A DNA stretch of 64,000 nucleotides from positions 20,347 to 84,346 of the forward strand of contig JAXIPB010000036.1 in the NCBI GenBank assembly GCA_045403155.1, read 5' to 3'. The translations under genes were made by a program, and so were the position numbers. This DNA is from JAXIPB01 sp045403155 (GTDB taxonomy: Bacteria; Actinomycetota; Actinomycetes; Mycobacteriales; Micromonosporaceae). This document shows positions 43,437 through 52,291 of this stretch, piece after piece. The notes under the pieces are model-generated. The model searched no databases, was not told the origin of the DNA, and saw nothing but the letters and a program-made list of their open reading frames with translations. Numbering within the stretch: position 1 is the first letter of the stretch; each line of letters opens with the position of its first letter.

Positions 43437-44653
43437 CTCCCATTGTTGGGATCGGAGCGAGCCTGCTTTGGCGGCCCCGCCGCGACGCCGAGGATGAGCG
43501 TCACCACGCCGAGGCCGGTCAACACACCGAAGACTGCCGTGAAGCCACCCGTCGCGTCACGCAGTGCGCCGGCCGCGACGGGGCCGACGGCGGCCAGCAA
43601 ATAGCCGACGAGAAACGCCATTCCCGTGTACGCCGAGGCGGCCCAGGGAGTTGGCGCGATCTGCGTCAGCACGGTTAGGGCGAGCGCGAGATTGCCGCCC
43701 ATGCCCAGGCCGAGCAGCGCGGCCCACGCCCACGGCTCCGCCATCGGGCTGACCGCGACAAGGAACAGCCCGGACGTGGTGACGCCAACGGACACCGCGA
43801 TCCACGGCCGCACGCCGCCGGTGCGGTGGGCCAGCGCGGGCATGGCGAACGCGGTGATGATCTGTGCCGCGCTGAACAGGCCGAGCAGCAGCCCCGCGTC
43901 TCGGGGGCTCATGCCGAGGTCACCGTAGGCGGCCGGCAGCCACGCAAGCGTGGCGTAGAACAGCAGCGACTGTGTTCCCATGAACAGCGTGCCCAGCCAC
44001 GCGGCCCGGCTTCGCCAGGGCAGCCCGACCACAGCGCCGGCGGGTACGGGATCGTCGGCCGGACGGCGCCCGGCGCGGTCGGCGCCCCGGGCGAGCCAGA
44101 GCACCAGGGCGATCACCGCCGGCGCCGCCCAGACCGCCAGCACGGCCTGGGCGGAGAGCCCGAGCGTCGCGCGCACCGGTTCTGTGCTGGCGGCGGCCAC
44201 AAAGGCTCCTCCGATGAGCGCGGCGGTGTACAGCCCGGTCACCGGGGCAACCCGGTCGGGCATCGCCGAACGCACCAGCGTCGGAAGCAGGGTCCCCGCC
44301 ACCGCTATCCCTACCCCGGCCACCGCCGTCGCGGCGTAGAGCCCGATGAGGCCGCCGACTGAACGGGCGGCCGCGCCGGCCGCGATAAGGGCCACGGCCA
44401 CCGATAGGATCGCCGCCTCGCCGATCCGGCGCGCGGCGATCGAGGCGACAGGGGCGAACATTCCCATGCAGACGACCGGCAGCGTCGTCAGTAACCCGGC
44501 CGCAAGCCCGGACAGGCCGAATGTTGCCACGAGCTGCTCGATGACCGGAGGCAACGAGGTGACGACCGGCCGAAGGTTCGCCGCCACGAGCAGGATCGCC
44601 GCCAGCCACAGTGTCGTGGGCGTCGGGCTGGCGCCTCGGGTGGCGCCTGTCAA
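43433..44653 (-). CDS. MFS transporter of the CynX/NimT family
   Basis: The 406-residue protein has 12 hydrophobic helices and the family entry motif LVAANLRPVVTSLPPVIEQL. CynX/NimT carriers move cyanate, nitroimidazole-like compounds or small acids. The TTG start forms a TTGA overlap with the stop of the MetE-like gene, which puts it in the pobA-MetE-MFS operon and suggests that its substrate is an aromatic acid or a product of that pathway. This is an inference from position. Confidence 0.85.
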   Translation of the reverse strand: MTGATRGASPTPTTLWLAAILLVAANLRPVVTSLPPVIEQLVATFGLSGLAAGLLTTLPVVCMGMFAPVASIAARRIGEAAILSVAVALIAAGAAARSVGGLIGLYAATAVAGVGIAVAGTLLPTLVRSAMPDRVAPVTGLYTAALIGGAFVAAASTEPVRATLGLSAQAVLAVWAAPAVIALVLWLARGADRAGRRPADDPVPAGAVVGLPWRSRAAWLGTLFMGTQSLLFYATLAWLPAAYGDLGMSPRDAGLLLGLFSAAQIITAFAMPALAHRTGGVRPWIAVSVGVTTSGLFLVAVSPMAEPWAWAALLGLGMGGNLALALTVLTQIAPTPWAASAYTGMAFLVGYLLAAVGPVAAGALRDATGGFTAVFGVLTGLGVVTLILGVAAGPPKQARSDPNNGS

Positions 44654-45798
44654 CCCCAGACCTCGGCCGCCGTCTCCACGACGAGCCGAAGCTTCGCGAT
44701 CTGCTCATCCGGACTCAGCGTGTTGCCCTCCACAGTGGATGAAAAACCACACTGTGGCGACAGGCACAGCTGCTCGAGCGGCACATACCGCGACGCCTCC
44801 TCGATGCGTCGCTTCAGATCGTCCTTCGACTCCAGTTCACCCCGCTTGGTGGTGACGAGGCCGAGCACGACCAGCTTGCCCGGCGGGACGTAGCGCAGCG
44901 GCGCGAATCCGCCCGAGCGCTCGTCGTCGTACTCGAGGAAGAACCCGTCGACGGCGAGCTCTGAGAAGAGTGACTCGGCGACGAAGTCGTACGATCCCTC
45001 CGCCGCCCACGACGACCGGAAGTTGCCGCGGCACATGTGCGTCGTCACCGTCAGTCCGGCCGGCCGGTCCGCGAGTGCCGCGTTGATCTGGCGGATGTAG
45101 CGGAGGTGCTGATGCTCCGCGTCGTCGCCGCGCGCGGCGAGCTCGGCGCGCTGGGCGGGGTCGTTGAGGTAAGCGAGACTCGTGTCGTCAAGCTGTAGAT
45201 AGGTGCAGCCGAGATCGGCCACCGCGCGCACCTGGCGGGCATAGGCCGCCGAGAGATCGGCCCAGAACTGGTCCTCGTCGGGGTACACCATCGGGTCCAG
45301 CGCCGCCCTCCCGCCCCGGTAGTGGACCATGCTCGGCGAGGGGATGGTGAGCTTTGGCGTGACGCCCGGGCCGACGACGGAGCGTAGGTAGGAGAAGTCC
45401 TCTCCAAAGATGGTCTTCGGCAGGCTGATCCGCTCACCGACCTTAAGTGCGGCGGCGGAGAACTCGATATCGCCGCCCGGGTTGTGGAACTTGACCTGGA
45501 TACGTCCGTCCGACGCGCTGATCCCGCCGAGCTGGTAGATGAAGTCCATGTGCCACGACGTACGCCGAAACTCTCCGTCCGTGGCGGAGAGCAGACCCAC
45601 GTCCCGCTGCATCGCCACGACCGTTCGGATGGCGTCGTCCTCTACCGCCCGTAGCTCCTCGGCTGTGATCCGCTCACTCGCGCGATCATCGCGCGCCCTG
45701 AGCAGCCTCGCCGGTCGCAACAGGCTGCCGACGTGGTCGGCCCGAAACGGAGGGGTCGTCCGGGACGTCGGGGAGATCGGGGTCGTTGGAGGCGTCAT
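44650..45798 (-). CDS. MetE C-terminal-domain-like zinc methyltransferase
   Basis: The 382-residue protein is a single MetE-type TIM barrel with no N-terminal MetE half. Zinc-site residues appear conserved: His and Cys in THMCRGN, a Glu in FFLEYDDE, and Cys in LSPQCGF. It begins PFRADHVGSLLRP and has LQLDDTSLAYL in the middle. Relatives transfer methyl groups from methyl-THF to thiols, or handle CoM thioethers in epoxyalkane metabolism. Lying between pobA and an MFS carrier, it may act on a methylated aromatic or sulfur compound rather than in methionine synthesis. Starts and stops overlap both neighbours. Confidence 0.85.
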   Translation of the reverse strand: MTPPTTPISPTSRTTPPFRADHVGSLLRPARLLRARDDRASERITAEELRAVEDDAIRTVVAMQRDVGLLSATDGEFRRTSWHMDFIYQLGGISASDGRIQVKFHNPGGDIEFSAAALKVGERISLPKTIFGEDFSYLRSVVGPGVTPKLTIPSPSMVHYRGGRAALDPMVYPDEDQFWADLSAAYARQVRAVADLGCTYLQLDDTSLAYLNDPAQRAELAARGDDAEHQHLRYIRQINAALADRPAGLTVTTHMCRGNFRSSWAAEGSYDFVAESLFSELAVDGFFLEYDDERSGGFAPLRYVPPGKLVVLGLVTTKRGELESKDDLKRRIEEASRYVPLEQLCLSPQCGFSSTVEGNTLSPDEQIAKLRLVVETAAEVWG

Positions 45799-47018
45799 CG
45801 TCGCTCCCTGTCCTCGTGGGTGGCAATGGGTTGTTGCTCTCGTCCGGGCAGCGGCAGGCCGACGTAGTTCTCCGCTAGCGACATCGCCGCAGCGCGCGAG
45901 CTCGTGACGTACCGCAGCTGGGATAGCTGCAGCTGGTGGGCGAACGGGTCGGCGTCGGGAGCTCGGTGCAGCATCGAGGTCATCCACCACGAACAATGCT
46001 GGACCCGCCAAACACGTTTCAGACACGCCTGGGAGTAGGCGTCGAGGAGGGCGGCGCGCCCGCTCGCGAACCAGGCGTCGAGAGCCTCGGCGAGAACGAG
46101 GACATCCGCGACCGCGAGATTGAGACCCTTGGCGCCGGTCGGCGGCACGATGTGGGCGGCGTCGCCGGCCAGGAAGAGGCGACCGTGGCGCATGGGATCC
46201 ATGACGAAGCTGCGCATCGCGGTGATTCCCTTCTCGAGGATCGGGCCGTCGGCCAGCGTCCACACTCCGTCGCGGCGTGCGAGTCGGGTACGTAGCTCGC
46301 TCCATATCCGTTCGTCGGGCCATTCGTCGAGGGATTCGTCTGGGCGCACCTGTAGGTAGAGGCGGGTAATTTCCGGGGACCGCATGCTGTGCAGGGCGAA
46401 GCCGCGATCGTGGTAGGCGTAGATCAGCTCCTCGGATGAGGGCGGCGCCTGAGCCAGGACGCCAAGCCACGCGAAGGGGTACCCGCGCTCGTAGTACGTG
46501 GCCGCCCCGGCGGGGACGTAGCCACGGCTGACGCCATGGAAGCCGTCACACCCGGCGATGACGTCGCAGCGCAGTTCCTGCCGTACACCGGCCTGGGTGA
46601 ACGAAATCGTCGGCGCGGTGAGGTCGAGCCCGCCCAGCACGACATCTTCGATCTCGAACAGCAGCGGCCGACCGGTTCCGATCCGCGCGGCGATCAGGTC
46701 CTTCACCAACTCGTGCTGGCCGTAGATCGTGATGTCCCGACCCGACAGGTCGCTCAGCGGAATTCGGTGCCCCTCGCCGTCGAAGAGCAGCTCGAGTCCG
46801 TGGTGGATCATGCGCTCGCGTAGCAGGCGATCGGCGAGCCCGACCTCCGTCAATAGGTCCACGGTGCCGTGTTCCAGTACGCCCGCGCGGACGCGGCGCT
46901 CCACGTGCTCGCGGGTCTGTTGCTCGAGGACGACCGAGTCAATGCCCCGTCGATGCAACAGGTGGGCGAGCACGAGTCCAGCCGGGCCCGCACCGATGAT
47001 CCCGACCTGCGTTCGCAA
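45795..47018 (-). CDS. pobA: 4-hydroxybenzoate 3-monooxygenase
   Basis: The 407-residue flavoprotein has the FAD dinucleotide motif GIIGAGPAGLVLAHLLHRRGIDSVVLE, the PobA-specific EQQTREHVERRVRAGVLEHGTVDLL, CDVIAGCDGFHGVSRGYVP, and the second FAD motif GRLFLAGDAAHIVPPTGAKGLNLAVADV. It converts 4-hydroxybenzoate to protocatechuate, which feeds the pca genes on the other arm. It starts at a TTG with GGAAGGGAG just upstream. Overlap with the MetE-like gene is 4 bp. Confidence 0.94.
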   Translation of the reverse strand: MRTQVGIIGAGPAGLVLAHLLHRRGIDSVVLEQQTREHVERRVRAGVLEHGTVDLLTEVGLADRLLRERMIHHGLELLFDGEGHRIPLSDLSGRDITIYGQHELVKDLIAARIGTGRPLLFEIEDVVLGGLDLTAPTISFTQAGVRQELRCDVIAGCDGFHGVSRGYVPAGAATYYERGYPFAWLGVLAQAPPSSEELIYAYHDRGFALHSMRSPEITRLYLQVRPDESLDEWPDERIWSELRTRLARRDGVWTLADGPILEKGITAMRSFVMDPMRHGRLFLAGDAAHIVPPTGAKGLNLAVADVLVLAEALDAWFASGRAALLDAYSQACLKRVWRVQHCSWWMTSMLHRAPDADPFAHQLQLSQLRYVTSSRAAAMSLAENYVGLPLPGREQQPIATHEDRERR

Positions 47019-47088
47019 GACTCTCCCTTCCTCTACAACGGGTACGGGGGGATCTCACCTCGTACGGCGGTGCCCATGGTCGCTCCCC

Positions 47089-47871
47089 TCATGGGGTAGT
47101 CACGGTCGGCCGCTTGACCTTCTGGATGTGGGCATAGATGCGGCCGCGGAACTCCAGGAAGCGTGGGTCGGCCCGCGTGGTCAGTTGGTCCCGTTCGGCC
47201 TCGAGATCAATGGAGAGATCCTCGGCCACGACGGTCGGCGACGCGGATAGGACGATGACCCGTTCCCCCAGGTACACGGCCTCGTCGATGTCGTGGGTGA
47301 CGAACAGCAGGGTCACGCCGAAGCGTTGCCACACAGCCCGGATCAGGTCCTCGAGATCGGCCCGCGTCTGCGCGTCGACGGCGGCGAAGGGCTCGTCCAT
47401 GAGCATGACGCGCGGCTGGAACGCCACCGCCCGGGCGATGGCCACCCGCTGCTGCATACCCCCGGAAAGCTGCCACGGGAATGCGCCCCTCGTGTCGGCC
47501 AGACCGACCGCCTCGAGTGCCTCGGCCACCAGCGGCCGGCGCTGGCCCGGCGGCAGGCCCTTCGCCTTCAGCGGCAGCTCCACGTTCTCGTGCACGCGTA
47601 ACCAAGGAAACAGGCTCCGCCCGTATTCCTGAAACACCATGGCGACGCCGTCCGGCGGTCCCGTCACCCGCCGACCCGCAACCCTGACCTCCCCGGCGGT
47701 CGGCGCGAGGAGGCCACCGAGGCACCGCAGCAGGGTCGTCTTGCCGCAGCCGGAGGGGCCGACCACGCAGACGAGCTGGCCCGGCGCCACGTCGAAGGTG
47801 ATGTTCGCGATTGCCTCCACCTGGCGGCCGTGTCCCCCGTAGACCTTGCGAAGACCCCGAATCTCCAGCAA
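47089..47871 (-). CDS. ABC importer ATPase, NitT/TauT (SsuB) type
   Basis: The 260-residue protein has Walker A GPSGCGKTTLLRCLGG, signature LSGGMQQRVAIARAVA, Walker B RVMLMDEPFAAVD and His switch LLFVTHDIDEAV. The start is TTG with GGGAG upstream, 9 bp after the stop of the permease gene. With two permeases and a lipoprotein it makes a complete importer, probably for an aromatic acid given its place between pobA and pca. Confidence 0.93.
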   Translation of the reverse strand: MLEIRGLRKVYGGHGRQVEAIANITFDVAPGQLVCVVGPSGCGKTTLLRCLGGLLAPTAGEVRVAGRRVTGPPDGVAMVFQEYGRSLFPWLRVHENVELPLKAKGLPPGQRRPLVAEALEAVGLADTRGAFPWQLSGGMQQRVAIARAVAFQPRVMLMDEPFAAVDAQTRADLEDLIRAVWQRFGVTLLFVTHDIDEAVYLGERVIVLSASPTVVAEDLSIDLEAERDQLTTRADPRFLEFRGRIYAHIQKVKRPTVTTP

Positions 47872-47880
47872 CTTGACTCC

Positions 47881-48660
47881 CTACTGCGCGCCCCGCTCCG
47901 CGGCGCGAACTCCGTGGTACCAGTTGAGTACCCGGCTCTCAACGAGCCGGAACAGCAGGGCCAGGATGACCCCGATGATTCCGAGCAGCAAGACGCCGCT
48001 CCACATCGCCGGGATGAGGAAGGTGCGCTGGAAGTCCACTATCAGGTAACCGAGCCCGTCGCTGGACGCGAAGAACTCGCTGATGACCATGAGGATGATT
48101 CCGATGGCGAGCGCCTGCCTGGCGCCAGTCATGATCTGTGGGCTCGCCGCCCGGAGCACGAAGTGGCGTAACCGCAGCGGGCCGCGGATGCGGTAGCTGC
48201 GGCAGGTGTCCGCGAGAACGTCGTCGGCGCCGCGAACTCCTTCGACCGTGTTGAGCAGGATCGGCCAGAGGGCGCCGGAGACGATGACGATGACCTTCAT
48301 CAGGTCACCGATCCCGGCCACCAGGATGATGACCGGGACCAGGACCGGTGGCGGGATTGCCCGCAGGAACTCCAGCACCGGCTCCGCGAACGAGCGCAGC
48401 CACCGGTTGGATCCGATCAGGATGCCCAGACTCACTCCAAGCACCACGGCGGCCGTGTAGCCGATGGCGAGGCGGGTAAGGCTTGGCACGACATCGGACG
48501 TCAGCGCCGCGCCGAACCACGTGTCACGAAACGCTGTGAGGATGCGGGATAGCGGCGGGAAGAACGGGTCGACGCTGCCCGCGCTCGCGAACCACCACGT
48601 CGCGACCAATATCGCCGGGAGACCCAAGAGCAGCGCCGCCCGGCGCAAGGCGTGCGTCAT
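47881..48660 (-). CDS. ABC importer permease, SsuC/TauC type
   Basis: The 259-residue protein has six helices and the EAA-type cytoplasmic loop (DDVLADTCRSYRIRGPLRLRHFVLRAASPQIMTGARQALAIG). Its ATG overlaps the stop of the other permease by 4 bp. Confidence 0.93.
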   Translation of the reverse strand: MTHALRRAALLLGLPAILVATWWFASAGSVDPFFPPLSRILTAFRDTWFGAALTSDVVPSLTRLAIGYTAAVVLGVSLGILIGSNRWLRSFAEPVLEFLRAIPPPVLVPVIILVAGIGDLMKVIVIVSGALWPILLNTVEGVRGADDVLADTCRSYRIRGPLRLRHFVLRAASPQIMTGARQALAIGIILMVISEFFASSDGLGYLIVDFQRTFLIPAMWSGVLLLGIIGVILALLFRLVESRVLNWYHGVRAAERGAQ

Positions 48661-49490
48661 ACCGGCACGTCCCGGCGGACCGAGGGGTGCCAGGCGAGAA
48701 CCCAGCGCTCTGCCGATCGCGTAAGGAGGTTCGCGATGACGCCCATGAGCCCGGTTACGAGCACGAGCGCGTACATCGTCGGCACCGCGTTGCTTGTCTG
48801 CGCCACGAGGAGTCGCTGACCGAGACCGGGCGTGCCGATCACGAGCTCGCCCGTCACCGTAAGGATGAGCGCCACCGAGACAGCGAGACGGATGCCCGTC
48901 ACGGCGTATGGCAGCGTGGTCGGCCACACGAGGTAGCGAATGCGGGCCCAGCGACCGAGCCGATACGACAGTGCGGTCTCACGGGCGACCGGATCGACGT
49001 CGATAACGCCGTGCAGCACCTGGACGAGCACCTGCCAGAACGAGGCGTACACGACGAGAAGCAGCGTCGCGCCGCGCTGGCTCTGAAACAGGATGACCGC
49101 CAGCGGGATGAGCGCGACGGACGGAATGGGCCGGAGAAACTCGATCGTGGACGCGGTCGCCGCGCGCAGGAATGGCACCGCCCCGATGAGGACGCCGAGC
49201 ACGATCCCTGCGGCAAGGGCGATCGCCAGGCCGGTCATCCAGGTGCGCAGGGTGCTGCCAAACGCGGCCCAGAAATCCGCCCGACCGAGCTCGCTCGCCA
49301 GCGCGCTGCCGATCTCGCTGGTCGGCGGAAGGTAGTTGGCCGAGACGATGCCGAGTCGCGGGATCACCTCCACCGCGAGGGCGAGCACGACGAGCCCGAG
49401 GAGCCCCAGCAGCGCCCGGCCCGCCCGCTCGCCGAGTGCACCCGCCCACTGTGGAGCGGCGGGCGCACCCGGCGCACGAGCCTGCGTCAC
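48657..49490 (-). CDS. ABC importer permease, SsuC/TauC type
   Basis: The 277-residue protein has six helices and the loop VDPVARETALSYRLGRWARIRYLVWPTTLPYAVTGIRLAVSVALIL. GTG at 49490 overlaps the substrate-binding protein stop (GTGA). Two distinct permeases in one operon imply a heterodimeric channel. Confidence 0.92.
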   Translation of the reverse strand: MTQARAPGAPAAPQWAGALGERAGRALLGLLGLVVLALAVEVIPRLGIVSANYLPPTSEIGSALASELGRADFWAAFGSTLRTWMTGLAIALAAGIVLGVLIGAVPFLRAATASTIEFLRPIPSVALIPLAVILFQSQRGATLLLVVYASFWQVLVQVLHGVIDVDPVARETALSYRLGRWARIRYLVWPTTLPYAVTGIRLAVSVALILTVTGELVIGTPGLGQRLLVAQTSNAVPTMYALVLVTGLMGVIANLLTRSAERWVLAWHPSVRRDVPV

Positions 49491-50467
49491 GGCAGGAGCG
49501 TACTCAGGTCGGGCTGCGCGGTCAGCAGTCCGTCCGTTACCGCGAGGCCGCCGAGAGTAGTGATCGACTCGCGGTTGATCTCGGCCGGCCACTTGGGCAG
49601 CGTCAGGCCGGTGCGCACCTGTTCGGTGATCTGGGTGTACGTGCCGATGATCCGCCTCGCCTCGTTCGGGTTGGCGTCGGCGAAGGCCAGAGACTCCTTC
49701 ATCGCCTCGGTGAACCTCCGGACGAGATCCGGCTTCTCCGTGGCGAGCTTGGTCGAGGTGAAGTACAGCGCGACGCACATGTTCGGCGCGACGTTCGCCC
49801 ACGTCGCGATCGAGCGGAAGCCTTGCGCCTTCGCGGCGGAGTAGAACGGCTCGACGACGAATATGGCGTCGACCTGATTAGCGGTCAGCGCGGCCGCCAT
49901 GTTCGGGAACGGCAGCTCGACAAAGCTCACCGCCTTCGGGTCTCCCCCATCCTTACGGACGAGTTCCTTGACCGAGGTGTCGACGATGTTCTTCAGCGTG
50001 TTCGTCGCGACCTTCTTGCCGGCAAGATCCTTCGCGCTCTGGATCGAGCTATCGGCCTTGACCACCACGCCGCCGAAGTCAGCCGACGGGTCGCCGGTCG
50101 AGTTGTTACCGTTGCTGACGACCTTGAGGACGGGGCCGAGGTTCTGCTGGGAGAGCAGCAGCGAGATGACGTTGCTGAAGCCGAACTGGTACTGGCCGGA
50201 GACCACGGCGGGCACGATCGCCGCGCCGCCTTGAGCGAGCGCGAGGTTGAGGTTGATGTTTCGGTTGGAGAAGAAGCCCTTCTCCTTGCCGAGGTAGATC
50301 GGCGCGACGTCGATGATCGGGATGACCCCGACGGTGACCTGGTCGGGTTGTCCGGGCGTTGACGGGGCGGGTTCGTCGGAACCGCACGCGGTGGTGGCGA
50401 GGAGCGCCGCGGTGGCGACGACTGCCAGCGCTCGGCGTCCGAACCAGCTGCTGATGCTGCGTCTCAT
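49487..50467 (-). CDS. ABC importer substrate-binding lipoprotein (NMT1/SsuA-like)
   Basis: The 326-residue protein has a lipoprotein signal peptide (RRALAVVATAALLATTACGSDEP, lipobox LATTAC, Cys about residue 28) and a two-lobed NMT1-like fold: VGVIPIIDVAPIYLGKEKGFFSNRNINLNLAL, GGVVVKADSSIQSAKDLAGKKVATNTLKNIVDTSV, FPNMAAALTANQVDAIFVVEPF. Substrate not visible in the sequence. It is the first gene of the minus-strand arm, 229 bp from the pca start. Confidence 0.92.
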   Translation of the reverse strand: MRRSISSWFGRRALAVVATAALLATTACGSDEPAPSTPGQPDQVTVGVIPIIDVAPIYLGKEKGFFSNRNINLNLALAQGGAAIVPAVVSGQYQFGFSNVISLLLSQQNLGPVLKVVSNGNNSTGDPSADFGGVVVKADSSIQSAKDLAGKKVATNTLKNIVDTSVKELVRKDGGDPKAVSFVELPFPNMAAALTANQVDAIFVVEPFYSAAKAQGFRSIATWANVAPNMCVALYFTSTKLATEKPDLVRRFTEAMKESLAFADANPNEARRIIGTYTQITEQVRTGLTLPKWPAEINRESITTLGGLAVTDGLLTAQPDLSTLLP

Positions 50468-50622
50468 GGGGACTCCATAAACGTGATCGGAACGGAGGGA
50501 ACTGTTCGGGAGTCGCACGCTCGTTCTCTGCTCGAACATATTGGCTGCCGGAGGGGCCGTCAATGGGTGAGATAGAGGTATCGTGACGCCTTGAATCCAT
50601 GAGCCGTAGGCAGATGCACCCG

Positions 50623-50651
50623 TTGACTCACGAGGCCGGCTTACCTAGCCT
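50623..50651 (+). promoter_or_regulatory. Candidate promoter of the pca operon
   Basis: TTGACT (50623-50628) and TAGCCT (50646-50651) with a 17-bp spacer lie 45 bp before the TTG start. It is the best promoter match in the divergent region between the transporter and pca arms, which must also hold the IclR operator. Confidence 0.45.
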
Positions 50652-50696
50652 CGGCGTAGGACTGGTTGTTCGCATCGCGCACACTATGGAGAAATC

Positions 50697-51518
50697 TTGG
50701 CGGAACTCACCTCGCTCGCGAATGCGGTTGCCGCTCTTGTCCACGACGGGGACACGGTGGCGCTGGAGGGCTTCACACACCTCATCCCCGTCGCGGCAGG
50801 CCACGAGATCATCCGGCAGGGCCGGCGCGATCTCACGCTGGTGCGGATGACACCCGACATCGTCTATGACCAGATGATCGGCGCTGGCTGCGCGAGCCGG
50901 CTCGTGTTCTCCTGGGGCGGCAATCCCGGCGTCGGTTCGCTGCACCGGCTTCGCGACGCGGTGGAACATGAATGGCCGGCACCGCTGCGCATCGAGGAGC
51001 ATTCGCACGCCGGCATGGCCAACCGGTACGCCGCGGGCGCGGCCGGCCTGCCGTTCGCCGTCCTGCGTGGCTACGTCGGGACGGATCTGCCCAAGCACAC
51101 GGCGAACGTCGCGACGATTACCTGCCCCTTCACGGGCGAGGTGCTCACCGCCGTGCCGGCGCTCAACCCAAACGTGACCGTCATCCACGCCCAACGAGCC
51201 GACCGGCGCGGCAACGTTCAGCTCTGGGGCATCACCGGCGTCCAGAAGGAGGCCGTGCTCGCCGCGCGGCGCTCGCTCGTCACGGTCGAGGAGGTCGTGG
51301 ACACCCTGGATCCGCGCCCCGGCTCGATCCTGCTCCCGTCGTGGGTCGTATCCGCAGTCGCGGTCGTGGCTCGGGGCGCGCACCCGTCGTACGCGCAGGG
51401 CTACTACGAACGCGACAACCGCTACTACCGCGAATGGGACGCGATCAGCCGCGATCGCGACGCCTTCGACGACTGGCTGCGGGCTCACGTGCTCGACCAC
51501 GTGGTGAGCCCGCCGTGA
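50697..51518 (+). CDS. pcaI: 3-oxoadipate CoA-transferase-like subunit A
   Basis: The 273-residue protein is a family I CoA-transferase alpha subunit: DGDTVALEGFTHLIPVAAGHEIIRQGRRDLTLVRMTPDIVYDQMIGAG, SWGGNPGVGSLHRLRDAVE, HAQRADRRGNVQLWGITGVQKEAVLAA. In this operon the substrate is expected to be 3-oxoadipate (succinyl-CoA donor); IpdA and glutaconate CoA-transferases have the same fold. The TTG start has GGAG 5 bp upstream. It overlaps subunit B by 4 bp. Confidence 0.82.
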   Translation: MAELTSLANAVAALVHDGDTVALEGFTHLIPVAAGHEIIRQGRRDLTLVRMTPDIVYDQMIGAGCASRLVFSWGGNPGVGSLHRLRDAVEHEWPAPLRIEEHSHAGMANRYAAGAAGLPFAVLRGYVGTDLPKHTANVATITCPFTGEVLTAVPALNPNVTVIHAQRADRRGNVQLWGITGVQKEAVLAARRSLVTVEEVVDTLDPRPGSILLPSWVVSAVAVVARGAHPSYAQGYYERDNRYYREWDAISRDRDAFDDWLRAHVLDHVVSPP

Positions 51519-52291
51519 GGGGCGGCGGCTGGTCGGCCGACGAGATGATGACCGTCGCCGCCGCGCGGGCGCTCGTCGGGCGGACCGCCTGCTTCGTGGG
51601 CATCGGTCTGCCGAGCATGGCAGCCAACCTCGCCCGCCGCCTGCACAATCCTGAGCTGGTGCTCGTCTACGAGTCCGGCACGATCGGCGCCAAGCCGCGC
51701 ACGCCACCGCTGTCCATTGGCGACGGTGAGCTGGCGGAAACGGCGGACGCGGTTGTCAGCGTGCCCGAGATCTTCAACTACTGGCTCCAGCCCGGCCGGA
51801 TCGACGTCGGATTCCTGAGCGCCGCGCAGATCGACCGATTCGGCAACATCAACACGACGGTCGTCGGGCCCGACTACCGGCGGCCCAAGGTCCGACTGCC
51901 CGGCGCCGGCGGCGCGCCCGAGATCGCGGCATCGTGCGGGGAGGTCTTCGTCGTCGTGCGCCACGGCATCCGGACATTCGTCGAGCGGGTCGACTTCGTC
52001 ACCTCGGTCGGCTTCGGGGACGGCCCCGGCCACCGCGAGCGGCTGGGCCTTCGTGGTCGCGGTCCGGTCCTCGTCATCACCGATCTCGGCATCCTCGAGC
52101 CCGATCCGGTCACGTGCGAGCTCACCCTGACGGCGGTGCATCCCGGCGTCGAGGTCGAGACGGTACACGCCGCGACCAGCTGGAATCTCACGGTTGCGGC
52201 CGGCCTCCGCACCACCGATCCACCGAGCGCGGAGGAGCTGGCCATCGTGCGTGCCCTGGCCGGAGATCCGGAGAAGAGAATGAGCTCATGA
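51515..52291 (+). CDS. pcaJ: 3-oxoadipate CoA-transferase-like subunit B
   Basis: The 258-residue protein has TACFVGIGLPSMAANLARRLHNPELVLVYESGTIGAKP, where the Glu of YESG is the expected catalytic residue that carries CoA, then DVGFLSAAQIDRFGNINTTVVG. It starts at a GTG overlapping the subunit A stop and ends with an ATGA overlap onto pcaH. Confidence 0.83.
   Translation: MRGGGWSADEMMTVAAARALVGRTACFVGIGLPSMAANLARRLHNPELVLVYESGTIGAKPRTPPLSIGDGELAETADAVVSVPEIFNYWLQPGRIDVGFLSAAQIDRFGNINTTVVGPDYRRPKVRLPGAGGAPEIAASCGEVFVVVRHGIRTFVERVDFVTSVGFGDGPGHRERLGLRGRGPVLVITDLGILEPDPVTCELTLTAVHPGVEVETVHAATSWNLTVAAGLRTTDPPSAEELAIVRALAGDPEKRMSS

Noticed and set aside
47019..47088. Separate small gene between pobA and the ABC ATPase
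   Set aside because: Too short and without a ribosome site; more likely the promoter/leader of pobA.
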